DNA of 46,471 bases from assembly GCA_904373265.1 (NCBI GenBank), contig CAJFEE010000021.1:1-46471 (forward strand). Reading direction: 5' to 3'. The translations under genes were made by a program, and so were the position numbers. The notes below the pieces were generated by a model. The model saw nothing but the letters and a program-made list of their open reading frames with translations, was not told where the DNA came from and ran no database searches. The DNA is from Candidatus Harrysmithiimonas galli. GTDB lineage: Bacteria > Bacillota > Bacilli > CAJFEE01. The first letter of the stretch is position 1. Every line of letters begins with the position of its first letter. Shown here in pieces: positions 9,063-16,910 of this stretch.

Positions 9063-9296
9063 TTGACAACCGTTGGTGTAGATGCAGTTATTGCCATTTT
9101 GGTTCATTTACTTTTGATTGCTATGACATGGTGGGTGCTGAGCGCCATGCCGATTGAAAAGCTTTTTCGCAAAGGGAAAACGCTGCAAATTCAAGTTTTT
9201 ATCATTTTTCTCACCATTGTGATTGCAAGCATTGTCAGTGAGTTTATTTTAACCTATTTATCTTATGCCAAAAATTTGAAATATTTATTCCCATAA
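9063..9296 (+). CDS. ywzB: Small membrane protein YwzB (DUF1146 family)
   Basis: A 77-residue protein with two membrane segments: VDAVIAILVHLLLIAMTWWV (about 6-25) and a second around IFLTIVIASIVSEFIL (50-65). The conserved family pattern is visible: H-LLIA-TWW, a short basic loop (FRKGKTLQ), and a C-terminal YL-Y...YLFP. I chose TTG 9063 because AAGGAG lies eight bases upstream. The frame extends to TTG 9045, but that has no Shine-Dalgarno. Function is unknown in the family. In Bacillus the gene sits between the atp operon and ywmB/murA, and here it likewise leads the ywmB-murA group. Confidence 0.8.
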   Translation: MTTVGVDAVIAILVHLLLIAMTWWVLSAMPIEKLFRKGKTLQIQVFIIFLTIVIASIVSEFILTYLSYAKNLKYLFP

Positions 9297-9387
9297 ATCG
9301 GGTATTGATAAAGCAATGAATCTATGAAACAGGTATAAAATCTCTTTTTCTGGTTCAGAATTGAACAAAGGGAAAGGAGATTTTATC

Positions 9388-10179
9388 ATGCGTAAAATAA
9401 TGTTTTTATGGTTTCAAATGATTTTTGTAGCTTTGTTGCTTGGAGGGGGATTCTGGTGGGGGATAATCAGTCGAGGTTTTGCAAATGATATGAACTTTAT
9501 CGAGCGTGTCAATGAGAGCTGGACTCAATTGAAATTTCAGGAAAAATTGTTCAAAAAGCAGGAAATTACGCCAGATAAAATAAATTGGCTCATAAAGGAA
9601 ACGGTATACCGGACTTCTTCTATGAAAGAGCAAGGTTATAAACTGCAAGAAATAAAAAAGCAGGCAGAGATTCAACTGAGTGCTGGAACGCTGCAATGGC
9701 AGTTTATAGATGGAGGAAATACAAGAAAATGGACTGCATATCAAACGGATCAAAATGAAACACATAGATATACTTTATTATTGTATCGTCAAAAGGAAAC
9801 GTATCAGATCGATCTCATTTATCAATATCAGTATACAAACAGAGGAGATTTATTATCGTCAGATCATATGGAGAAAATGATTTGTGCGACAAAAGGTCTC
9901 TTCAGTTCGGAATACATAATTTTTTCTTGTATTGAAGGGCATTCCAATGATAAACTAATAAAGTCTGTACAAAAAAAGACAGATCAAATGATGAAGGAAT
10001 TGGAAGCTCAACAAGTAGATTTTGTGGATGAAGGGACATTTGTCTCTATAGCTGCATACACTGATCATTGGGAAAGCACTTTTTCTTCAGCTGAGAAAAA
10101 GCTAAATATGCAACTTGCATTTCGCATTGGTGAAAGGGAAACGAAATGGTTTTTCGGTACACCGCTCCTACTTGAATGA
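9388..10179 (+). CDS. ywmB: YwmB-like secreted or membrane-anchored protein
   Basis: A 263-residue protein. An uncleaved signal-anchor or signal peptide lies at the N-terminus (MRKIMFLWFQMIFVALLLGG, hydrophobic core about 5-25). The rest is an extracellular mixed alpha/beta region with paired strands (WTAYQTDQNETHRYTLLLY, YQIDLIYQYQYTNRGDL). AAAGGAGA lies seven bases before ATG 9388. Size, topology and the position between ywzB and murA fit the YwmB family, whose fold is described as TATA-binding-protein-like and whose function is unknown. The sequence itself carries no short motif I could use for proof, so the name rests largely on context. Confidence 0.7.
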   Translation: MRKIMFLWFQMIFVALLLGGGFWWGIISRGFANDMNFIERVNESWTQLKFQEKLFKKQEITPDKINWLIKETVYRTSSMKEQGYKLQEIKKQAEIQLSAGTLQWQFIDGGNTRKWTAYQTDQNETHRYTLLLYRQKETYQIDLIYQYQYTNRGDLLSSDHMEKMICATKGLFSSEYIIFSCIEGHSNDKLIKSVQKKTDQMMKELEAQQVDFVDEGTFVSIAAYTDHWESTFSSAEKKLNMQLAFRIGERETKWFFGTPLLLE

Positions 10180-10231
10180 ATCAACATAAATGAGTAAAAA
10201 TTACAATGATCATAGTGCGGAGGGAAATGTT

Positions 10232-11545
10232 TTGGAAAAGATAATAGTCCGCGGAGGCAGCCGGCTTGTTGGAAATGTCCGAGTTGAAGGTGCCAAAAAT
10301 GCTGTTCTTCCAATTCTTGCTGCTTCTTTATTGGCAAGTTATGGTAAAAGTGAACTAACAGAAGTTCCAGCACTTGCTGATGTGCATACCATATTGGAAG
10401 TTTTGAAAAGTTTAAATGCCGATGTTCAGTTGATGTCGGATGAAAATAAAGTTACAATTGATGCTTCGGGTACATTACATCCAGAAGCACCGTTTGAATA
10501 TGTCAGAAAAATGCGAGCTTCGATTTTGGTAATGGGTCCACTTTTAGCCAGATGTGGTCATGCACGGGTCTCTCTGCCTGGCGGTTGTGCAATTGGTTCT
10601 CGTCCCATTGAGCAGCATATTCATGGATTTGAAAAAATGGGGGCAGTTGTAAAGATCGAAAATGGTTATGTCGAAGCGACAGTGGAGGGTCGTTTAAAAG
10701 GTACAACGATTTCTTTGGATACACCAAGTGTTGGTGCAACAGAGAATTTAATGATGGCGGCGGCTTTGGCAGTAGGGACAACTGTAATTAACAATGCAGC
10801 TTGTGAACCAGAAATTGAAGACTTGGCAGACTATATGAATGCGATGGGCGCACGTGTATATGGTGCGGGTACACCGACCATTCGGGTTGAAGGTGTGCCA
10901 AAAATGTCTGGTGCTATGCATGAAATTATTCCTGATCGCATTGAAGCAGGAACTTTTATGGTTGCAGCGGCAATTACTGGCGGCGATGTTTTTATTGAAA
11001 ATGCGATCGGCGCACATATGACAGCAGTTATTGAAAAATTACGGGAAATGGGTGTAACAGTGATTGCTGCGGATCGTGGCATTCGCATTATTGGTGCACA
11101 AGAACCGCTAAAACGTGTAGATATTCAGACTTCTCCACATCCAGGCTTTCCAACAGATATGCAGGCACAGTTTATGGCATTGGCACTGACCTGTGAGGGT
11201 GTGAGTGTAATTACAGAAACGGTATTTGAAAACCGTTTTATGCATGTTGGAGAATTTCAACGGATGAATGCACAAATTAAGGTAAATGATCGAATGGCGG
11301 TGGTGAAAGGACCGTGTGCGTTGCAAGGAGCCGAGGTTTCTTCCACAGATTTGCGTGCTGCTGCAGCATTGATTTTGGCGGGACTGGTTGCAAAAGGTCA
11401 TACACGTGTGACAGAACTGCGACATCTGGATCGGGGCTATGTCCGATTTCATGAGAAACTTGCAGAACTAGGAGCAGAGATTGAGCGAGTTTCTCATGAG
11501 GACGCAGAAGATGTTCAAATCACGAAAGCGGCACTATACCCATAA
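10232..11545 (+). CDS. murA: UDP-N-acetylglucosamine 1-carboxyvinyltransferase MurA
   Basis: MurA transfers enolpyruvate from PEP to UDP-GlcNAc, the first committed step of peptidoglycan synthesis, in the cytoplasm. It has 437 residues. It opens [20 protein letters not shown], with the K-N pair in EGAKNAV. The PEP-binding/fosfomycin-target cysteine is C119, in [17 protein letters not shown]. Conserved [17 protein letters not shown] and [18 protein letters not shown] close the protein. TTG 10232 is chosen because GGAGGG lies seven bases upstream; ATG 10190 in the same frame has no Shine-Dalgarno. The position between ywmB and spoIID matches the MurAA copy of Bacillus. Confidence 0.96.
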   Translation: MEKIIVRGGSRLVGNVRVEGAKNAVLPILAASLLASYGKSELTEVPALADVHTILEVLKSLNADVQLMSDENKVTIDASGTLHPEAPFEYVRKMRASILVMGPLLARCGHARVSLPGGCAIGSRPIEQHIHGFEKMGAVVKIENGYVEATVEGRLKGTTISLDTPSVGATENLMMAAALAVGTTVINNAACEPEIEDLADYMNAMGARVYGAGTPTIRVEGVPKMSGAMHEIIPDRIEAGTFMVAAAITGGDVFIENAIGAHMTAVIEKLREMGVTVIAADRGIRIIGAQEPLKRVDIQTSPHPGFPTDMQAQFMALALTCEGVSVITETVFENRFMHVGEFQRMNAQIKVNDRMAVVKGPCALQGAEVSSTDLRAAAALILAGLVAKGHTRVTELRHLDRGYVRFHEKLAELGAEIERVSHEDAEDVQITKAALYP

Positions 11546-11574
11546 TAAGACCATTGAATATGAAATGATCGAAG

Positions 11575-11606
11575 AGCAGCGGGTAATAATCGAACTCGCT
11601 GCTTTT
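11575..11606 (+). terminator. Terminator after murA
   Basis: AGCAGCGGGT pairs with ACTCGCTGCT (one G-T pair), followed by TTTT. Confidence 0.7.
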
Positions 11607-12200
11607 ATGTGGAAAACAAGTATATAACCTAGGTCATTTTTAGGCATATGCTAGTTTTAGATAAAAAATACAGTTTGAATCTGAAGGATTTTATGATTTA
11701 GATAAGGATGGAAAGGAACTATTTTTGGTTCAGTATTTTTTACATATTGGTATGATGCTATCCATATGATTGTCAAATGGAATTTAGATAAAAGTCACTC
11801 AAATGAAAAACTGCACATAAAAATTGCTCTCTTCTTTTATGAAAAAGTTGCAGACTTATAGTTTCTCTTTTTAACTGAATGCCTTAGGCATGACAATGTT
11901 TTTTTACATGCTTATTTTATATTCTCTAATATTTTCTTTACATAAATAATAGAAGTGTTCTGGCATCCATCCCTTTACTTATGTTTTGTTCCAGTTTAGG
12001 TTTTGAACCGAAAAGTCTGATGTATGACTGAAATTTTTTGTTGTAAATTAAAATGTTCGTTGTAATGGGAGCAAGAATCTATCAGATTCAGGTATATTTT
12101 TCTGCACATTTTTATAGAATGAATAGAAAGAGAATCTATAGTCTTACATCGAGAAAAAGTAAAAAAAGAGAGATGGGATAAAGAGGAGGAAATAGGGGAT
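11607..12200. other. AT-rich spacer upstream of spoIID
   Basis: No gene seen on either strand. The spacer separates murA, which has its own terminator, from spoIID, which in other sporulators has its own mother-cell promoter. A weak SigE-like pair lies at 12121-12150 but is not convincing. Confidence 0.5.
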
Positions 12201-13247
12201 ATGAATCAAAAAATAAAGTTGTCCATCGGTCTTTCTGCCGTTTTGTGTGTTTTTTTTCTGTTGCTTTTGTTGCCTGCATTTATTGTTTTGCAAGGTCGGT
12301 CTCCTGAGTCGCCACCCAATGTGAAGATTTCTCAGCCAATTGAGTCGCAGATCAAAAAGGAAGAAGCAGCAGTTGAGGTAGATTCAGAACCGGAACAGGT
12401 TATTACGGTTTACCGTGCCAATCAGGAAACCGTTGAGAATGTGGATTTGAATGATTATGTATTTGGTGTGCTGGCTGGTGAAATGCCAGCATCGTTTGAA
12501 ATGGAAGCACTGAAGGCACAGGCAGTTGCTGCACGAACCTATATTGCACAACTTGTCAGCCAAAATGGTGGTAAGAGTGATTTGCCTGAAGGAGCAGATG
12601 TAACCGATACAGTGCAACATCAGGTGTACTACAGTAACGCCGAGTTAAAGAAACTTTGGGCTGCTGACTATCAGTGGAAGGCAGAGAAAATTCGGCAAGC
12701 TGTTGAAGAAACCGATAATTTGATTTTAACGTATGAAAATCGTCCGATTCACGCATTGTTCTTCTCAACAAGTAACGGTTATACCGAACATGCTGAATAT
12801 TATTGGAAAAATCCATTCCCATATTTGAAATCGGTAAAGAGCCCTTGGGATTTGGATTCGCCAAAATATTTGAAGGAACAGACGTTTACACTTGATGATT
12901 TTAATAAAAAACTGGAAGTTTCTGTAAAACCCGGACAAAAACTGTTAAGTTCTGTTAAGCGCACACCAGGTCAGGCTATTGCCTCTGTCAAAATTGGAGG
13001 AGTGGTTTTTACTGGACGGAAAGTGCGTGAGCAGCTCGGTCTTGCATCAGCAGATTTTTCCATGAAATGGCAAGGGAAGAAAATTGTGGTGACTACAAAA
13101 GGGTACGGGCATCAGGTGGGGATGAGTCAGTATGGTGCCAATGGAATGGCGAAGAATGGGAAAACGTTTGAAGAAATTTTGTTGTATTATTATCAAGGTG
13201 TGACCCTAGAGCCTGGCTTGTCATTTTTTGTCGATGGAAAAATATAA
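12201..13247 (+). CDS. spoIID: Stage II sporulation protein D (SpoIID)
   Basis: A 348-residue membrane-anchored peptidoglycan lytic transglycosylase needed for engulfment of the forespore; in Bacillus it works with SpoIIM and SpoIIP in the mother cell. The N-terminal anchor is LSAVLCVFFLLLLLPAFIVL (about 12-31). The SpoIID/LytB domain begins near residue 80 with DYVFGVLAGEMPASFEMEAL, which includes the catalytic-type Glu in GEMP, then KAQAVAARTYI. SSNGYTEHAEYYW-type and GYGHQVGMSQYGANGMA motifs follow toward the C-terminus. GGAGGAAA lies upstream of ATG 12201. Expression from SigE is expected from family knowledge. Confidence 0.95.
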   Translation: MNQKIKLSIGLSAVLCVFFLLLLLPAFIVLQGRSPESPPNVKISQPIESQIKKEEAAVEVDSEPEQVITVYRANQETVENVDLNDYVFGVLAGEMPASFEMEALKAQAVAARTYIAQLVSQNGGKSDLPEGADVTDTVQHQVYYSNAELKKLWAADYQWKAEKIRQAVEETDNLILTYENRPIHALFFSTSNGYTEHAEYYWKNPFPYLKSVKSPWDLDSPKYLKEQTFTLDDFNKKLEVSVKPGQKLLSSVKRTPGQAIASVKIGGVVFTGRKVREQLGLASADFSMKWQGKKIVVTTKGYGHQVGMSQYGANGMAKNGKTFEEILLYYYQGVTLEPGLSFFVDGKI

Positions 13248-13312
13248 AAAATGATAAAGAGAATGTTTATTTTCTTCTGAATTCGGCAACATTGTTTGTA
13301 GAGGTGATAAAA

Positions 13313-14005
13313 ATGAAGGAAGAAGGAAAAAAACAATCTCCTTTCAAGCAAAAAGTTGTAACATTTAAAAACAAACAATGGTTTTATCCAGCAATTTATG
13401 TCAGTGGTGCGGCGATTATTTTAATCGGTGCTATGCTGTTTCAGCTTGTGACAAAAGAGCCAGAAATTTCACAAAACTCCGGACAGGAGCAGACAAGAAC
13501 AGAGCAGCAAGGTGAGAAGGTAAAAGAAGTAGCTGTTGAGGATCAATTTGTACGTTTGCCAGTTGCAGATCAGGAGAAGGCAGTCATTGCCAAAAAGTTT
13601 TATGAGGCTTCTGCAGATGAGGCAGCTCGTCAGGCAGCATTGGTATCTTATCAAAATCAATATATGCCAAATACTGGGATTGATGTGGCAATGGAAGATG
13701 ACAGTACATTTGATGTAATTGCTTCATTAAGCGGAACAGTGATTTCTACCATAAAGGATCCTGTGCTTGGAAACTGTGTAACCGTTGAGCATAAAGATGG
13801 CATTACAACGATGTATCAGGCTTTAGGAAGTATTGTGGTTGAGCCGGGCACACCCGTTGTGCAAGGTCAGCTTCTTGGTACATCTGGAACGAACTTATTG
13901 AATCCGGATTTAAAGAGTTATGTACATTTTGAAGTACGCAAAGACGAGGTCGCCATCAATCCTGAAACGGCTTTAGAAGTTGCAATATCGGATCTGGTGA
14001 AGTGA
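13313..14005 (+). CDS. spoIIQ: SpoIIQ-like M23/LytM-domain protein with incomplete zinc site
   Basis: A 230-residue protein with a basic N-terminus, one membrane segment (YPAIYVSGAAIILIGAMLFQ, about 24-43), a Gln/Glu-rich linker and a C-terminal LytM/M23 domain. The domain strands are visible (GTVISTIKDPVLGNCVTVEH, GQLLGTSGTN, YVHFEVRKDEVAINPE). Zinc ligands are partly lost: the usual HxxxD start is NTGID, and the HxH motif reads YVH. B. subtilis SpoIIQ also has a degenerate site and acts as a zipper partner of SpoIIIAH across the forespore septum, which fits this gene's position just after spoIID. ATG 13313 follows GAGGTGA by five bases. Forespore expression is expected but no promoter was identified. 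Confidence 0.82.
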   Translation: MKEEGKKQSPFKQKVVTFKNKQWFYPAIYVSGAAIILIGAMLFQLVTKEPEISQNSGQEQTRTEQQGEKVKEVAVEDQFVRLPVADQEKAVIAKKFYEASADEAARQAALVSYQNQYMPNTGIDVAMEDDSTFDVIASLSGTVISTIKDPVLGNCVTVEHKDGITTMYQALGSIVVEPGTPVVQGQLLGTSGTNLLNPDLKSYVHFEVRKDEVAINPETALEVAISDLVK

Positions 14006-14014
14006 TTCATTTAT

Positions 14015-14058
14015 AAGCGTAATCCGTGAAAAGAAAAACGGGTTACGCTTGTTTTTTT
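14015..14058. terminator. Bidirectional terminator between the spoIIQ-like gene and the iron island
   Basis: AAGCGTAATCCGT pairs with ACGGGTTACGCTT (13 bp, one G-T pair) around an A-rich loop, followed by GTTTTTTT. It sits between convergent genes. Confidence 0.85.
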
Positions 14059-14078
14059 GTGAAAGATTTTCAGTGTAT

Positions 14079-14684
14079 TTATATTTTACCTTCAGCCAGC
14101 CATGGGAAAAAACCAAGTAAAAACCGTTCGGTTGCGGGCATAAAATAGGAGCCAAAGTGGTAATCTGGGTCAATTGTTGCAACAATCCATGTTCCTTTTG
14201 TGCTAACTTGGTCTACATAAAAAATGGCGCCTCCATCATCGGTAGCAATTAAAACTTCACAGCCTTCTATAGGCCAATAAACGCCGTGGTGATGCCAAGT
14301 TACGTCAGCCAGTGTAATATAGTGAAATAAATGATAATCTGGATTTACAAGATTTAAACCACTTTTGGCATCTTTTTCCAGCCACCACCAAAAGTTGGTT
14401 GGACGCTCCTCCCAATTTTGATTTGGAATCCATGTCCAAGGTTGAGGCCCAAATACGGCAACAATCCCTCCATTTTCTGCAAAGTTTATAATTTTTTCTT
14501 TGGATTGCAGCAGCAAATGTCCATTTAATTGAGAAGGTACATAAAGAACATCAAACTCATCCAGTGCGGTAGATGCCAATTCTGGCAAATAGATGTGTGA
14601 AGCAATATATTTTTTAAATCTTGGATCATAAAAAGTTTTATGATGTACAGAATTTCCACTGTATAAAATTGCAATCTTTCTCAA
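14079..14684 (-). CDS. Iron-island protein A1, unrecognised family (GATase-like fold?)
   Basis: A 201-residue protein without signal peptide or membrane segment, so probably cytoplasmic. It is clearly related to the protein at 16150-16746. Shared features are W-P-(5-7 residues)-WE, NF-WW-(E/K)KD, WHxHG (here WHHHG in ADVTWHHHGVYWP), a beta-strand IFYVDQVS, and DPxYHxG (DPDYHFG). The order of strands (FDVLYVPSQ, KIINFAENGGIVAVFG, GTWIVATIDPDYH) resembles the ThuA/class-I-glutamine-amidotransferase-like fold, but no nucleophile Cys is present at the usual place. Its start overlaps the stop of the upstream gene by four bases (translational coupling). The conserved histidines suggest a metal or ligand site; function is unknown to me. 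Confidence 0.75.
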   Translation of the reverse strand: MRKIAILYSGNSVHHKTFYDPRFKKYIASHIYLPELASTALDEFDVLYVPSQLNGHLLLQSKEKIINFAENGGIVAVFGPQPWTWIPNQNWEERPTNFWWWLEKDAKSGLNLVNPDYHLFHYITLADVTWHHHGVYWPIEGCEVLIATDDGGAIFYVDQVSTKGTWIVATIDPDYHFGSYFMPATERFLLGFFPWLAEGKI

Positions 14685-15313
14685 TTTGAAACACGCTCCT
14701 TTTGTCGTTGATCATATGCCGCTTGTACCCATGCGAATGTTTGCGTACTGATACGATCTGTTGTTTTATTGGCTTGCATATAGCTAAAAAGATCATTGCC
14801 AGCATGTAATAAAATAATACCGTTTGTTGTATTTTGATCAATATAAGTGACCACCTCATTTTCCCCCAAAGTTAAAAGAATTTCGGCTTGTTTGGGCGGT
14901 TGATAGAAGCCCCGAGCAAAGAAGCCTGCAACCCCTTTGTTATAGGTCATGTCATCTTCCTTTACTCCTTTAAAGATCATGTGATTTTTTTGAATGTGAA
15001 CAGCATAATCCTGAAAACTATTGATTTTTTTCGGAATGAACATAGATGCACCAGGTATCCAGTCCCGAAATAAATGACCACAGAAGATCAATATTTTCCC
15101 ATCATGTAAAAATTCAAGAATTTTATCCCTTTGTGTTTGCATATACTCCTGATCGATAAAACCAGGAATCGAAATACATCGATAACCTGACAAATCAGTT
15201 TTTGCAAATGAATATTGATCCACAATATCGAAATCCTTGGCATAAAAGGGATGTGTTCTTTTTTTCAGCCCAAAAGCATGTCCAGGATCCACATATAGAA
15301 TTGTTTTACACAC
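14681..15313 (-). CDS. Iron-island protein B1, unrecognised family
   Basis: A 210-residue cytoplasmic protein related to the one at 15524-16153. Shared features are ADLS-Y or TDLSGY before a beta-strand (CISIPGF), ILEFLHDGKILIF, W-PG (DWIPGASM), H-IF-G (NHMIFKGV), YxKGVxGFxxRG (YNKGVAGFFARG), P-(2)-AE-LLT, V-YID-(2)-T-G, and AG-DL-Y. The architecture looks like a remote version of the A proteins. GGGGAGA lies four to five bases before its ATG on the minus strand. It leads the leftward operon B1-A1, mirror image of the rightward B2-A2 operon. I cannot assign an enzyme activity. Confidence 0.75.
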   Translation of the reverse strand: MCKTILYVDPGHAFGLKKRTHPFYAKDFDIVDQYSFAKTDLSGYRCISIPGFIDQEYMQTQRDKILEFLHDGKILIFCGHLFRDWIPGASMFIPKKINSFQDYAVHIQKNHMIFKGVKEDDMTYNKGVAGFFARGFYQPPKQAEILLTLGENEVVTYIDQNTTNGIILLHAGNDLFSYMQANKTTDRISTQTFAWVQAAYDQRQKERVSN

Positions 15314-15337
15314 ATTATCATCTCCCCAAATTTTATT

Positions 15338-15353
15338 GTTACCTAAGAGTAAC
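15338..15353 (-). promoter_or_regulatory. 16-bp palindromic element in the leader of the leftward operon
   Basis: Read on the minus strand this is GTTACTCTTAGGTAAC, 25 bases before the start of B1. The same pattern, GTTACTTTAAGGTAAC, lies in the rightward leader. A further half-related palindrome centred on AAGCGCTT (15357-15364), flanked by GTAAC and GTTAAC, follows. It could be a repressor operator or an RNA hairpin. Confidence 0.5.
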
Positions 15354-15455
15354 TTTAAGCGCTTTTAGGTTAACATGCAGAAATATAATTTTTCAAGAAA
15401 TAATTAATCAATCTGGGAAATTTATGTATTTATCCGTAAATTTTCCAAAAAACAA

Positions 15456-15484
15456 TTGACAATGATAATCATTCTCATTAGAAT
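15456..15484 (+). promoter_or_regulatory. Sigma-A promoter of the iron-uptake operon
   Basis: TTGACA (15456-15461), an exact 17-base spacer and TAGAAT (15479-15484) precede the rightward operon. The spacer contains the Fur-type operator. Confidence 0.8.
15458..15476. promoter_or_regulatory. Fur-type operator
   Basis: GACAATGATAATCATTCTC matches the classic 19-bp Fur box GATAATGATAATCATTATC at 17 of 19 positions. It covers the -35 and spacer, so an iron-loaded Fur-family repressor would block polymerase. The leftward promoter is less clear, so control of that operon by this site is inferred. Confidence 0.85.
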
Positions 15485-15495
15485 AAGCGTATATA

Positions 15496-15511
15496 GTTAC
15501 TTTAAGGTAAC
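15496..15511 (+). promoter_or_regulatory. 16-bp palindromic element in the leader of the rightward operon
   Basis: GTTACTTTAAGGTAAC lies about five bases after the predicted transcription start and 18 bases before the first start codons. It is the counterpart of the element at 15338-15353. Confidence 0.5.
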
Positions 15512-15523
15512 TTATAAGGGGGG

Positions 15524-16153
15524 ATGATTTTGGGGTATATTGCGTATATCGGAACAGATATTCAGTTTACAAGATTAACAGACAAGGATCGGAGGCTCGG
15601 TTTAATATTTTTGCATGTGTATGATATACCTTATGCAGATTTATCCGCTTATGAAGGAATCATAATCACAAATTTTGTAGAGGAAGCTTTTCTTTTAGAA
15701 AATCAAACCATTTTGAAAAGATACTTAGATCAGGGAGGCGTTATTTTTTCACAGGTTGAGAACAGTTTGCCTTGGCTTCCCGGATGCGGAAAATGGGTTC
15801 GTTCGCCAATTCCGATCAAGGATCGTGAATTTCATTACACAGAACCTGTGCACCAATTATTTCAGGGTATTGATCTCTATGATTTAAATTATAAAAAAGG
15901 AGTTAAAGGATTTTTAACGAGAGGTTATTTTGATCGTATTCCGCTGAATGCAGAGGTGTTGTTAACAGATCAAGATAAACAGCCTGTTCTTTATATTGAC
16001 AGGCATACAACAAAGGGTGTGATTATTGCAGGAGCGGGCACAGCGCTTTATGGCTACGGTATACAGGAAAACAGTACAAAATATTTGTCTGAGCAAATTT
16101 TGAGCTATATCCGAGAACAAGCGCAAAAAAGTAGGAAGGGAGCAAAGAAATGA
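15524..16153 (+). CDS. Iron-island protein B2, unrecognised family
   Basis: A ~209-residue cytoplasmic protein, first gene of the Fur-box operon and paralogue of B1. Visible motifs: ADLSAYEGIIITNF, a helix then DQGGVIF, LPWLPGCGKW, H-LFQGIDLYDLNYKKGVKGF, LTRGYF, P-NAEVLLT, VLYIDRHTTKGVIIAGAGTA. The ATG at 15524 touches the GGGGGG Shine-Dalgarno, so TTG 15530 (six bases from it) may be the true start. The stop overlaps the next ATG by four bases. The motif set (W-PG, H-F-G, KGVxGF) is conserved between B1 and B2 although the proteins are otherwise quite different, which suggests a maintained function. Function unknown; a role in handling the imported iron chelate is inferred from position. Confidence 0.78.
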   Translation: MILGYIAYIGTDIQFTRLTDKDRRLGLIFLHVYDIPYADLSAYEGIIITNFVEEAFLLENQTILKRYLDQGGVIFSQVENSLPWLPGCGKWVRSPIPIKDREFHYTEPVHQLFQGIDLYDLNYKKGVKGFLTRGYFDRIPLNAEVLLTDQDKQPVLYIDRHTTKGVIIAGAGTALYGYGIQENSTKYLSEQILSYIREQAQKSRKGAKK

Positions 16154-16746
16154 AAGTTGCGATCATCACAAATCACTATAGCTTCCAGAATCGTTTTTTC
16201 GAATTGGAAGAATTCCAGTATATGTATGATGACATATTACCGATTCGTTTCTTACATCGCTATAATCTTCTGGAATATGACACCATTATCGTTCAGGAGC
16301 ATATTTCTGTATTTCATTTGAAGCGTTATCGTTCACGATTGATTCAGTTTCTTAAAAGCGGTAAGCGCTTGATTATTATGGGAGAAGTGATTGACGGTTG
16401 GCTTCCGCATATTGAATGGGAAACTTCAGAGGTGAATTTTAGCTGGTGGGTGAAAAAGGATGGCGATTTACCACTGATTCAAAGAAATTCGTCTCATGAA
16501 ATTTATCAATATATCCATTTTCCCGATTTAAAATGGCATTATCATGGAACTTTCCATCCGCCTCAAGGAGCAGTTTCTTTAGCTGAAACGCCAGAAGGAA
16601 AGAGTATTTTCTATATTGATCGTGTTTCTTATCGTGGAGAATTGATTGTCACTTCGGTAGATCCAACCTATCATATCGGGCTTGGATTTATTACCCAAGC
16701 CAAACCATTTTTACATGGACTTGCAAAATACATACATGCAAAGTAA
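16150..16746 (+). CDS. Iron-island protein A2, unrecognised family
   Basis: A 198-residue cytoplasmic protein, paralogue of A1, coupled by an ATGA overlap to B2 and preceded by GGAAGGGAG. It carries the same signature: WLPHIEWE, NFSWWVKKD, H-IYQYI, DLKWHYHGTFHPPQGA (WHxHG), SIFYIDRVSYRG, and DPTYHIG. The WHxHG and DPxYHxG histidines are the strongest candidates for a metal- or substrate-binding site. The fold again looks like a flavodoxin/ThuA-type alpha-beta sandwich (EYDTIIVQEH, LIQFLKSGKRLIIMGE). No family name comes to mind. It precedes the importer genes by about 165 bases with no terminator between, so all five rightward genes probably form one operon. Confidence 0.78.
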   Translation: MKVAIITNHYSFQNRFFELEEFQYMYDDILPIRFLHRYNLLEYDTIIVQEHISVFHLKRYRSRLIQFLKSGKRLIIMGEVIDGWLPHIEWETSEVNFSWWVKKDGDLPLIQRNSSHEIYQYIHFPDLKWHYHGTFHPPQGAVSLAETPEGKSIFYIDRVSYRGELIVTSVDPTYHIGLGFITQAKPFLHGLAKYIHAK

Positions 16747-16910
16747 ATCATTTATTTTCATTTTTGTTTTTTCAAGTTCATTCATATCGATCAAGCCAAT
16801 AAATATGGGTTCATCCATTGTTTTTTCTAAAGCAGAAATAAACAGTTTGATGCTTTTTGGAAAACAAAAAGAAAGATGATCTATTTCATCTAATGAAAAG
16901 GGGAGTTGTC

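Noticed and set aside
12121-12150. SigE-like promoter GAATAGA, 15 bases, CTTACATC before spoIID
   Set aside because: Only about five of eight -10 positions match; too weak to annotate even though spoIID is expected to be SigE-dependent.
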